Assembly: GCA_017646555.1 (NCBI GenBank)
Contig: JAGCMG010000106.1
Coordinates: 1-14,349, forward strand
Direction: 5' to 3'
DNA: 14,349 bases
From: Clostridia bacterium
GTDB lineage: Bacteria > Bacillota > Clostridia > Christensenellales > Borkfalkiaceae
Made by a program: the position numbers and the translations under genes. Positions 9,001 through 14,322 of the stretch are shown here, in pieces. The notes beneath the pieces were generated by a model. That model did no database searches, had not been told where the DNA came from, and was given only the letters and a program-made list of their open reading frames with translations. Every line of letters begins with the position of its first letter. Positions within the stretch are counted from its first letter, which is position 1.

Positions 9001-10055
9001 TTACCGGTAACAGCCTTAAAGTCAACTACGTTATTAGCGATAATCTTACGCTTGCCGTCGCCAACTTTAACAAAAACTTCGTTAATACCAGCGTTTTGGA
9101 TAGCGTTTGCTTGTTCAGGGGTAATAACTTCCCCTTCCATAACTAAAATTTCACCGTCTTCGTTAGCAATAGTTTCAAAAGCAGTAAGCCCCGTAAGTCT
9201 TGCGCCCATACGGAGTTTTTTGTTGAACTTATATCTACCTACTCTTGCAAGGTCGTAACGCTTTGAATCAAAGAAAAGGTTACGGAGTAAAACTCTTACA
9301 CCGTCTTCAGTAGCGATATCGCCCGGGCGAATACGCTTATAAAGTTCGAATAAACCGTCGTGTTCAGATTTAGCGTCGTCTTTAGCGATAGTTGCTGAAA
9401 TCATCTTATCTTCAGGGAAAAGAGTTTCAAGCGCTTCGTTACTACCGTAGCCTAAAGCACGCAAAAGAACGGTCGCCGTTAATTTACGCGTACGGTCAAC
9501 GTGAACCCACAAAATACCTTGTGAGTCTTGTTGGAATTCAAGCCAAGCACCACGAGATGGAATAACGGTGGTATCGTAAAGGTTTCTACCAGACTTGTCC
9601 ACTTCAACCCCGTTATAAACGCCAGGGGAACGAACTAACTGGGATACGATAACTCTTTCCGCGCCGTTTACGATAAACGAACCGTTATCGGTCATAAGCG
9701 GGAAATCACCCATAAATACGTCGTGGTCGATTACAGAACCCGTTTCTTTGTTAACGAGTCTGGTCTTAACGCGAAGTGGTACCGAATAGGTAGCAGAACG
9801 GTCACGACATTCCTTTTCGGTATACTTGCCTTTTTCTTCAAGCACGTGGTCCAAAAAGTAAAGTTCAAAACGGTCGGAATAGTCGGTAATCGGTGAAAAG
9901 TCTTCTAATACTTCACTAATCCCTTCTTTCACAAAACTGTCATAGGAGTCTTTCTGAATTTCAACAAGGTACGGAATATCAATCGGTTCCTTAATTTTGC
10001 CGAACGATTTACGCGTTATCTTGCCACTTTGAATTTCCTTCAGATTACGAGACAT
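6057..10055 (-). CDS. rpoB: DNA-directed RNA polymerase subunit beta
   Basis: Beta pairs with beta' to form the active-site cleft. The chosen start is the ATG at 10053-10055, giving 1332 residues: GAAGGAG (10064-10070) lies 8 nt upstream, whereas the upstream in-frame GTG (10062-10064) overlaps that site. Landmarks are the rifampicin region (FGSSQLSQFMDQ from 554), THKRKLSALGPGG (573-585), ETPEGQNIGL, and GDKMAGRHGNKG near 1008, whose lysines contact the RNA 3' end and nucleotide. The chain is about 140 residues longer than the B. subtilis protein. Part of this is a helical-looking expansion around 350-460; another part is a very acidic tail from about 1261. Lys577 replaces the arginine equivalent to E. 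coli Arg529. Unlike the common arrangement, no rplJ-rplL lies upstream; rpoB begins the operon behind its own promoter. Confidence 0.99.
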   Translation of the reverse strand: MSRNLKEIQSGKITRKSFGKIKEPIDIPYLVEIQKDSYDSFVKEGISEVLEDFSPITDYSDRFELYFLDHVLEEKGKYTEKECRDRSATYSVPLRVKTRLVNKETGSVIDHDVFMGDFPLMTDNGSFIVNGAERVIVSQLVRSPGVYNGVEVDKSGRNLYDTTVIPSRGAWLEFQQDSQGILWVHVDRTRKLTATVLLRALGYGSNEALETLFPEDKMISATIAKDDAKSEHDGLFELYKRIRPGDIATEDGVRVLLRNLFFDSKRYDLARVGRYKFNKKLRMGARLTGLTAFETIANEDGEILVMEGEVITPEQANAIQNAGINEVFVKVGDGKRKIIANNVVDFKAVTGKDARKFGLLDTVYYPSLKFAREIANKATEFSVEEIAQEYKKEINEMFYLFEKFDVSAVDEKPEDKKIRLKNSDIRCKFVEACKTFIELLDGDGEFKLDAELRKTIRPLIDKLNHKHITVDDIVASVSVNLDLNDNIGTVDNIDHLANRRVKSVGELLQNQFRIGVTRLEKIIKERMGTQNASDVTPTSLINVKPVGAAIKEFFGSSQLSQFMDQTNPIAELTHKRKLSALGPGGLTRDRASNEVRDINHTHYGRMCPIETPEGQNIGLINSLTSYAKINEFGFIESAYRKVERDEEGRPVVTDKVEYLAADEEDKYTVAQANEEIDENGHFVNERVACRRRDEITQAPREEIDYMDVSPKQVISVATALIPFLENDDTSRALMGSNMQRQAVPLLNPENAIVATGIEAKIAYDSGVMATAKKDGIVKSVSSDMIVITDDEGNDREYVLKKFERSNAGTCLNQKPIVDVGERVKKGDIIADGPATKNGELALGKNILIGFMSWEGYNYEDAILLSEKLVREDAFTSIHIEEKKVSARDTKLGEEEITREIPNLSEEALKNLDENGIVRVGTEVKPNDILVGKVTPKGEQEATPEVRLLRAILGNNERDVKDTSEKVKNGEGGIVVDVKVFERSKKDELPPGVNKEVRVYIAQKRKISIGDKMAGRHGNKGIVSRILPESDMPFLADGTPLQIVLNPLGVPSRMNIGQVLEVHLGLACKQLGWKIATPVFDGAKEEDIKELLAKNYILNPDGEVDGKIQLYDGRTGEPFENRATVGQMYMIKLHHLVDDKMHARSTGPYSLVTQQPLGGKAQKGGQRFGEMEVWALEAYGAAHILQEILTVKSDDIYGRDKTYQSIVCGKNIGEPGIPESFKVLMKELQSLALDMKVLTSEKEELSLKYLEEDNEPDMPKYKGEIGEIEVPTDAEIENYDVTEPDFDGFDFMSKDLFSDDDDVIDTTIPDGTEDLFDNDIDDMFADDFSDDEN

Positions 10056-10093
10056 TAAATACACTCCTTCAAAAAAATTTTTTCTTTTTTTTC

Positions 10094-10155
10094 GTTTGAC
10101 TTGACTTGCATTAAAAGTCGTTGCATAATGGACTTATGAACAAATTTAGTCAAAC
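10094..10155 (-). promoter_or_regulatory. Candidate three-way-junction RNA in the rpoB leader
   Basis: Read as minus-strand RNA, an 8-bp closing stem (10148-10155 with 10094-10101) encloses two perfect 5-bp hairpins: CATAA/TTATG (10124-10138, 5-nt loop) and GACTT/AAGTC (10103-10119, 7-nt loop). It lies 24 nt upstream of the rpoB ribosome binding site, with an A-rich then U7 linker between. The whole element is inside the transcript expected from the promoter at 10265-10293. No known leader family is recognised, and short stems in AT-rich DNA can arise by chance. Confidence 0.4.
10101..10129 (+). promoter_or_regulatory. Plus-strand promoter candidate toward rqcP, symmetric with a minus-strand one
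   Basis: TTGACT (10101-10106), a 17-bp spacer and CATAAT (10124-10129) form a plausible plus-strand promoter firing toward rqcP, with a leader of about 260 nt. On the minus strand, TTGACT (10148-10153), a 17-bp spacer and CATTAT (10125-10130) form a weaker promoter toward rpoB, so both share one -10 region. Another plus-strand TATAAT at 10320-10325 is closer to rqcP but lacks a clear -35 box, so I cannot say which one serves rqcP. Confidence 0.45.
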
Positions 10156-10193
10156 TGTTAGAGATTACCAACCAAATACTATGTATTTTCGGC

Positions 10194-10251
10194 ACTTAAA
10201 ACTATGTTTTCAAGTTCAAAAAAGCAATAATAAGCGATGATAACCTATCAT
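10194..10251 (-). promoter_or_regulatory. Two hairpins in the early rpoB leader
   Basis: The 338 bases between rpoB and rqcP contain no gene. Shortly after the expected rpoB transcription start (about 10258), ATGATA/TATCAT form a perfect 6-bp inverted repeat with a 3-nt loop (10237-10251). Further on, AAAAC/GUUUU plus ACUU/AAGU form a 9-bp hairpin with one bulged base and a 3-nt loop (10194-10215). The first could instead be a DNA operator, as it sits just downstream of the promoter. Neither is G-C rich. Confidence 0.4.
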
Positions 10252-10264
10252 AATACAGTATAGC

Positions 10265-10293
10265 ATTATATACCCATTTTCCTATGCTGTCAA
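10265..10293 (-). promoter_or_regulatory. Consensus promoter of rpoB-rpoC
   Basis: On the minus strand a perfect TTGACA -35 (10288-10293), a 17-bp spacer and a perfect TATAAT -10 (10265-10270) are present. The expected start at about 10258 gives an rpoB leader of roughly 200 nt. It is the strongest-looking promoter in the window and fits the need for high RNA polymerase synthesis. Confidence 0.9.
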
Positions 10294-10393
10294 CTGTTTT
10301 TTTGTTCTTTATATAAAAATATAATAAAATATTTTGAAATTTTTTACCTTTTTTAACATTTTTTACTATTTTTCGAGATATTTTGGGGGAATT

Positions 10394-10642
10394 ATGCGAA
10401 TTGATAAGTTTTTGAAAGTATCAAGAATATTAAAACGCCGTACTTTAGCCTGTGAAGCCGCAAAATCGGGTAAAATTACCGTTTCCGGACGGGAAGTTAA
10501 GCCTGCTTATCAGGTTAAAATCGGCGATATAGTCGAGATAAAATTCGGCAACGGAACGATAAAATTTAAGGTAAATTCAACGCCTGAAACGGTCAAAAAA
10601 GACCAAGCGAACGAACTTTATACTATAATTTCAGAGGAATAA
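10394..10642 (+). CDS. rqcP: RqcP, S4-domain ribosome quality control factor (YabO family)
   Basis: RqcP is a small RNA-binding protein that binds obstructed 50S subunits with peptidyl-tRNA and works with RqcH to add alanine tails to stalled peptides. The product is 82 residues, essentially one S4 domain starting MRIDKFLKVSRILKRRTLAC, including the conserved arginine at position 16. It matches B. subtilis YabO closely along its length, including the ending NELYTIISEE. I chose the ATG at 10394-10396 because GGGGGA (10385-10390) precedes it; an in-frame TTG at 10334 would add a hydrophobic, phenylalanine-rich extension with no ribosome binding site. It overlaps the ispDF translation signals (3-nt gap), so the two are co-transcribed. 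Hsp15, the related heat-shock S4 protein, is longer. rqcH is not in the window. Confidence 0.9.
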   Translation: MRIDKFLKVSRILKRRTLACEAAKSGKITVSGREVKPAYQVKIGDIVEIKFGNGTIKFKVNSTPETVKKDQANELYTIISEE

Positions 10643-10645
10643 AAT

Positions 10646-11749
10646 ATGATTTCTTTAGTGCTTACTTGCGCTGGAAACGGCACGCGCGCAGGGTTTTCAA
10701 ACAATAAATTATTACAAAAAATTAACGGTAAAACGGTGGTCGAAACCACTTTTACCGCCTTTAAAAATACCAATTTTTTTGATGAAATTATAGTTACTGC
10801 AAGCGAAATAGACGCTGAAATTTTCGCTAAAATTTTACCATCGGCAACCATAGTTTTAGGTGGTAAAACGCGATTTTTATCGGTTAAAAACGCACTTGAA
10901 AAGGTTAATGGCGATATCGTTTTAGTCCACGACGGCGCGCGCCCTTTTACTTCTAAAAAAGTAATAAGCGATTGTATTGAAACGGCGAAAAAATACGGTT
11001 CGGCAATATGTGCCGTACCACAAACCGACACGATAGCAAAAGCCGAAAACGGTGAGATTATTTCAGTTTTAGGTAAAGATAACCTTTATTCTATTCAAAC
11101 GCCACAAGGTTTTAATACGACGGAACTTAAAAAAGCATTTTCGTTAGCAACGAAAGACGATTACCCCGACGAAAGTTCCGTTTATTCTGAATTTATTAAA
11201 AAACCACACTTATCAAAAGGCGAAAAGAGCAATATAAAACTGACTTTTAAAGAAGACTTCTCCCCTATTTTAGATATGAGAACGGGCGTTGGCTTTGACT
11301 GTCATAAACTTGTTAGTGATAGAGCGCTTATACTTGGTGGCGTTACCATTAAACACGATAAAGGTCTTTTAGGCCATAGCGACGCAGACGTTTTAACCCA
11401 CGCGGTAATGGATGCTATTTTATCAAGTTTATCTTTAAGAGATATCGGCTATCACTTCCCCGATAGCGACGAAAAATATAAAGGCGCTTGCAGTTTAGAT
11501 TTGCTTAAAGAAGTTCTTTCATTAATAGACGAAAAAGGCTATAAAGTTTATCAGGTTTCTGCTTGCATTATGGCTGAAAAACCTAAACTTTTACCACATA
11601 TACCGTCAATAACGAAAAACCTTGCAAAAGCGCTTAATATAGACGATAATATGTTAGGAATTAGTGCAACGACTTTAGAAGGTTTAGGGTTCGTTGGGCG
11701 TGAAGAAGGCATTTGCGTTCACGCAACGGCAACTCTTATCAATAAGTAA
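10646..11749 (+). CDS. ispDF: Bifunctional IspD-IspF enzyme of the MEP isoprenoid pathway
   Basis: The 367-residue product fuses two enzymes. Residues 1 to about 207 are IspD (CDP-ME synthase, CTP plus MEP): the CTP-binding loop AGNGTRAG (9-16) with Arg14, Lys21, the VHDGARP motif (94-100) and the NIKLT motif with Lys198. Residues from about 211 are IspF (MEcPP synthase): the metal ligands Asp218 and His220 in GFDCHKL, GHSDADVL (243-250), the third ligand His252, FPDSD, and the C-terminal GFVGREEGI. The IspF start normally reads GFDVH; here Cys219 replaces valine. IspD and IspF catalyse non-consecutive steps, with IspE (not in the window) between. The start ATG at 10646 has AGAGGA (10633-10638) inside the end of rqcP. 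The gene ends before a strong terminator at 11817-11846. Confidence 0.96.
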   Translation: MISLVLTCAGNGTRAGFSNNKLLQKINGKTVVETTFTAFKNTNFFDEIIVTASEIDAEIFAKILPSATIVLGGKTRFLSVKNALEKVNGDIVLVHDGARPFTSKKVISDCIETAKKYGSAICAVPQTDTIAKAENGEIISVLGKDNLYSIQTPQGFNTTELKKAFSLATKDDYPDESSVYSEFIKKPHLSKGEKSNIKLTFKEDFSPILDMRTGVGFDCHKLVSDRALILGGVTIKHDKGLLGHSDADVLTHAVMDAILSSLSLRDIGYHFPDSDEKYKGACSLDLLKEVLSLIDEKGYKVYQVSACIMAEKPKLLPHIPSITKNLAKALNIDDNMLGISATTLEGLGFVGREEGICVHATATLINK

Positions 11750-11757
11750 CTCTTTAT

Positions 11758-11774
11758 CGTGCGTGCGCGCGCGT
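11758..11774. repeat. Alternating CG/TG purine-pyrimidine tract
   Basis: Seventeen bases alternate strictly between pyrimidine and purine and consist of CG and TG steps only, 8 nt after the ispDF stop codon. It stands out against the surrounding AT-rich sequence. Such tracts can adopt left-handed Z-DNA under negative supercoiling. Between it and the terminator at 11817 I see nothing else. Confidence 0.6.
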
Positions 11775-11816
11775 TTTACTATTGTTTATAACGCTTTTCC
11801 CAAAGAATTTAAAATT

Positions 11817-11846
11817 AAAAAACGGTGGAAAATTCCACCGTTTTTT
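11817..11846. terminator. Bidirectional intrinsic terminator between convergent ispDF and the transporter gene
   Basis: A perfect 14-bp inverted repeat (11817-11830 and 11833-11846) has a G-C core GGTGG/CCACC and A6/T6 flanks, so a U-tract follows the hairpin on both strands. It ends the plus-strand rqcP-ispDF transcript and, 15 nt after its stop codon, the minus-strand transporter transcript. Confidence 0.93.
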
Positions 11847-11861
11847 GTTGTTTTATTTTTA

Positions 11862-13460
11862 TTAAGCGTTTGCGCCTTCAATTTCAAGTTCGTCAGCGTT
11901 ACAACCCGTTTCTTTGTTGCTAAAGAAGATAAAGTATATCGCGATACCGATAGCAAGTAACAATACGCTTGCGCCGATAACCCACCAGAAATTTAAGCCT
12001 TTTGAAACCCTATAATCCGTAATTTTACCGATAATACCTGCAACTTCTACGAACAAGATTAAAACCGGCGTAATATATTTAACCATTACTGCAAAGAACT
12101 TACCAAACCAGCCGAGTTCCAAGCCGTCTTCTTTAAGCGCTCTAAAAGTGTTCATAGGGTTAACTCTTTTAATAAATCCACCCTTTTCAATAAGCCAACC
12201 GATACAAATACAAGAAAGGAACGCGCCAACAGGCATAAGCACGGTGTTAGTCATTTCGTCAAAGAACGTTAAAAGGTCAAACCCGAACACCATAATTGCG
12301 CCGTCAAACGCACCACCTACCGACCAAGCGACAGGGATTGATACCATAAAGCACGCAACAGCCATAATTAAGGTTGCTTTCTTTCTCTTTATTCTAAACT
12401 TTTGAATAATGAATTGCGTAGCAACTTCTAAAAGTGAAATAACCGAAGTTAACGCTGCAATTACCACCATTGCAAAGAAAAGGAACGATACGATTTTACC
12501 AAACCAACCTAAACTTGCAAATACCAACGGTAAAGTTTGATACATTAAACCTACGCCACTAAGCGACGGGTGAACTGCATAATATTGCCCAACAGGGCCA
12601 TATTCCCCAAGCGTATCAATGAAAGGCTTTAAAAGTTCCCCGTTAAAATGCCCAACGGAAGTGAAAATTGCAAGTCCAGCGATAAGCGCAACTAACGTAT
12701 CGAAAATACAAATCATTACGGCAGACTTACCTATTTTAATTTCTTTACCCGTATAAGAGCCGTACGCTATCATAATACCCATACCGAGTGATAACGAATA
12801 AAACGCTTGACCCATAGCGGCAACTACGCCGTCAAAACCGAGTTTAGAAAAATCAGGATTTAAGTAAAAGTTAAGCCCTGCGCCAACGCCTTCGCCTAAA
12901 CACATAGAATAAATAGCGATTACAACTACGATAATAAAAAGCATCGGCATTAAGATTTTTGACGCGTTTTCGATACCGTTTTTAACGCCACCCATAATGA
13001 TTAAAGCAGCAAGGCCCATAAATATGAAAGTAAAAATCAACGGTAAATACGAGTTAGAAATAAAAGAACCAAAAGAAACTGCGTTAGTATTAGCGCTATT
13101 CCATTGAAAAGAATTAACGGTAAATCTAACGGTCCAACCACCTAAAACCGAATAGTAACAAATAATAAAAGTTGGAATAATTATGGCAAGCATACCAACC
13201 CAACCCATATTTTTATTAGTTTTTCTATACGCAGTAATGGTGTTTGCCTGCGCCCTTTTACCAAGATAAACTTCAGCAATCATAGCGATTGAGCCGATAA
13301 AGAGTACGCATAAAAGATAAACGATAACGAACGCCGCACCGCCGTAGGTTGCCGTTTTATACGGAAAACCCCAAAGGTTCCCTAAACCTACTGCTGAACC
13401 AGCCGCCGCAAGTATAAAGCCTATACCACTTGCAAAGCCGTTCTTTTTCTTTGTTTCCAT
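11862..13460 (-). CDS. Sodium-dependent transporter of the NSS/SNF (LeuT-like) family
   Basis: A 532-residue integral membrane protein with about 12 hydrophobic segments, likely importing an amino acid or similar solute with sodium. TM1 carries the unwound GSAVGLGNLWGFP motif (21-33), where Ala23, Val24 and Asn28 match LeuT sodium-site residues. TM3 has the conserved Tyr-Tyr pair (CYYS). TM6 has the unwound FYSLSLGMG motif and TM8 the AALTS motif, whose Thr and Ser match the second sodium site. Gly31 and Thr404 stand where LeuT has Arg30 and Asp404, its extracellular gate pair. A short hydrophilic tail follows the last helix. The start ATG (13458-13460) has AGGAGA (13465-13470) upstream; an in-frame TTG 15 nt earlier overlaps that site. 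It is a single-gene unit with its own promoter. Substrate cannot be told from sequence. Confidence 0.93.
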   Translation of the reverse strand: METKKKNGFASGIGFILAAAGSAVGLGNLWGFPYKTATYGGAAFVIVYLLCVLFIGSIAMIAEVYLGKRAQANTITAYRKTNKNMGWVGMLAIIIPTFIICYYSVLGGWTVRFTVNSFQWNSANTNAVSFGSFISNSYLPLIFTFIFMGLAALIIMGGVKNGIENASKILMPMLFIIVVVIAIYSMCLGEGVGAGLNFYLNPDFSKLGFDGVVAAMGQAFYSLSLGMGIMIAYGSYTGKEIKIGKSAVMICIFDTLVALIAGLAIFTSVGHFNGELLKPFIDTLGEYGPVGQYYAVHPSLSGVGLMYQTLPLVFASLGWFGKIVSFLFFAMVVIAALTSVISLLEVATQFIIQKFRIKRKKATLIMAVACFMVSIPVAWSVGGAFDGAIMVFGFDLLTFFDEMTNTVLMPVGAFLSCICIGWLIEKGGFIKRVNPMNTFRALKEDGLELGWFGKFFAVMVKYITPVLILFVEVAGIIGKITDYRVSKGLNFWWVIGASVLLLAIGIAIYFIFFSNKETGCNADELEIEGANA

Positions 13461-13486
13461 AATTTCTCCTAACAACTTTTAAATTC

Positions 13487-13501
13487 TAATACATTGTATT
13501 A
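13487..13501. promoter_or_regulatory. Palindrome over the -10 of the transporter promoter (candidate operator)
   Basis: TAATACA and TGTATTA form a perfect 7-bp inverted repeat around a single central base. It covers the -10 box (13493-13498) and runs to the expected transcription start, where a bound repressor would block initiation. No regulator gene lies beside it. Base composition is AT-rich, so chance is possible. Confidence 0.4.
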
Positions 13502-13522
13502 TATATAAATATATTTTGTCAA
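13493..13522 (-). promoter_or_regulatory. Promoter of the NSS transporter gene
   Basis: On the minus strand, a perfect TTGACA (13517-13522) and TACAAT (13493-13498, five of six) are 18 bp apart. The expected start at about 13486 gives a leader of about 26 nt with the AGGAGA ribosome binding site in it. Confidence 0.8.
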
Positions 13523-13577
13523 CTCATTTAACAATTTTAACTTGATAACGCGCCGCCTGGTTTTTTGCAAAACAAAG

Positions 13578-13604
13578 GGTAGAACCGTACTAAACGATTC
13601 TACC
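13578..13604. terminator. Intrinsic terminator downstream of rpmF
   Basis: A 10-bp stem (GGTAGAACCG at 13578-13587 with CGATTCTACC at 13595-13604, one wobble pair) encloses a 7-nt loop, about 40 nt after the rpmF stop codon. In minus-strand RNA it is followed by CUUUGUUUU, enough to end the yceD-rpmF transcript. On the plus strand T6 follows the stem, so it may work in both directions, although no plus-strand gene precedes it. Confidence 0.75.
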
Positions 13605-13646
13605 TTTTTTGCCGTTATTAACTTAAAACACCATTAAGTTAGCCGA

Positions 13647-13832
13647 TTAGTTATCAGCCTTTTTAGCCTTTACTTCTTTACCGTTGTAGTAACCACAGTT
13701 TTTGCAAACGGTGTGTGGCATGGTGTATTCGTGACATTGCGGACATTCAACAAGCGTTACCGAAGGTGCTTTGAAGTTTGCAAATCTCGTATTAGTTCTT
13801 TGTTTTGAAGTCTTACTTTTTTGTACTGCCAT
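13647..13832 (-). CDS. rpmF: 50S ribosomal protein L32 (zinc-binding form)
   Basis: L32 is a small protein of the large ribosomal subunit. The product is 61 residues. After a basic N-terminus (MAVQKSKTSKQRTNTRFANF) come two CxxC pairs, Cys30/Cys33 and Cys43/Cys46, which form the zinc ribbon of the C+ type, followed by a lysine-rich tail. This form depends on zinc, unlike the cysteine-free paralogues some bacteria use under zinc starvation. The ATG at 13830-13832 follows an AGGTAGG ribosome binding site about 9 nt upstream. It lies 34 nt downstream of yceD, the conserved pairing in bacteria. The fatty-acid genes plsX and fabH, which often follow rpmF, are absent here; a terminator follows instead. 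Confidence 0.97.
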   Translation of the reverse strand: MAVQKSKTSKQRTNTRFANFKAPSVTLVECPQCHEYTMPHTVCKNCGYYNGKEVKAKKADN

Positions 13833-13866
13833 TTTTATTTACCTACCTTTTTTATTAGTTTAACGC

Positions 13867-14271
13867 CTAAAATTCCATTTTCGGTGGTGTTTTGCAACCA
13901 CTTTCACAAGTAAAATTTATAGGCATATTCAAAGTTATCTCATCAACAACCAATTTAGTAAGGTCTATGCTATCTCTTTGTAAAAGATAACCGTATTCGT
14001 TGTCGGCGGAAAACTCCTGCTCTGAATCAATAAAGTATTCCCTTGTCGTTTCGCGCAAACAAAAGGTGCAATCGCCTTTTAAGGTAAATGCAACAGTCAT
14101 TTCAACGAACGCCGCCGTCCTACCGATTAACGATACGACACCGTCGATTTTTACGGGAGAAACAAGTTCCACCCCAGGAATATCACACAAATTTTTTTCC
14201 GGCTCATAAGAAAACGAAAATTCCTCTTCAGTTTTGCCTTTTAATCTAATATCTTTAAGATTGATTACCAT
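13867..14271 (-). CDS. yceD: DUF177/YceD family protein, C-terminally short
   Basis: YceD-family proteins are encoded next to rpmF in most bacteria and are linked to 23S rRNA accumulation. The product is 134 residues. It begins MVINLKDIRLKGKTEEEFSF, has the family's CxxC element (Cys68, Cys71 in GDCTFCLRE) following the MTVAFTLKG strand, then the DLTKLVVDEITLNMPI segment. Cys122 and Cys126 come close to the end, and the protein stops at TPPKMEF. Family members usually continue for another 30 or so residues, often with a second Cys-rich motif and a DPR-type ending; neither fits in the 34-nt gap before rpmF in any frame, so this is a real shortening and not a simple frameshift. The start ATG (14269-14271) follows AAAGGG. 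Assignment rests on context and partial similarity. Confidence 0.8.
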   Translation of the reverse strand: MVINLKDIRLKGKTEEEFSFSYEPEKNLCDIPGVELVSPVKIDGVVSLIGRTAAFVEMTVAFTLKGDCTFCLRETTREYFIDSEQEFSADNEYGYLLQRDSIDLTKLVVDEITLNMPINFTCESGCKTPPKMEF

Positions 14272-14293
14272 TTGCGCCCTTTATAGCCTATCA

Positions 14294-14322
14294 AGTATAT
14301 CTTAATTTAATAGGGTTGTCAA
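14294..14322 (-). promoter_or_regulatory. Promoter of yceD-rpmF
   Basis: On the minus strand a perfect TTGACA (14317-14322), a 17-bp spacer and TATACT (14294-14299, five of six) are followed by an expected start near 14287, about 15 nt before the yceD start codon. The remaining 27 bases to the right edge are T-rich on the plus strand and hold nothing I can name. Confidence 0.85.

Noticed and set aside
10062..10064. GTG as an upstream start of rpoB
   Set aside because: It overlaps the GAAGGAG ribosome binding site that is correctly spaced for the ATG at 10053-10055.
10334..10393. N-terminal extension of RqcP from a TTG start
   Set aside because: The phenylalanine-rich stretch has no ribosome binding site and is absent from the family; GGGGGA fits the ATG at 10394.
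13473..13475. TTG as an upstream start of the NSS transporter
   Set aside because: The AGGAGA ribosome binding site lies between it and the ATG at 13458-13460, so it cannot serve the TTG.
13546..13560. GC-rich patch between the rpmF terminator and the transporter promoter
   Set aside because: It stands out by composition, but I find no hairpin partner, repeat or coding sense for it.
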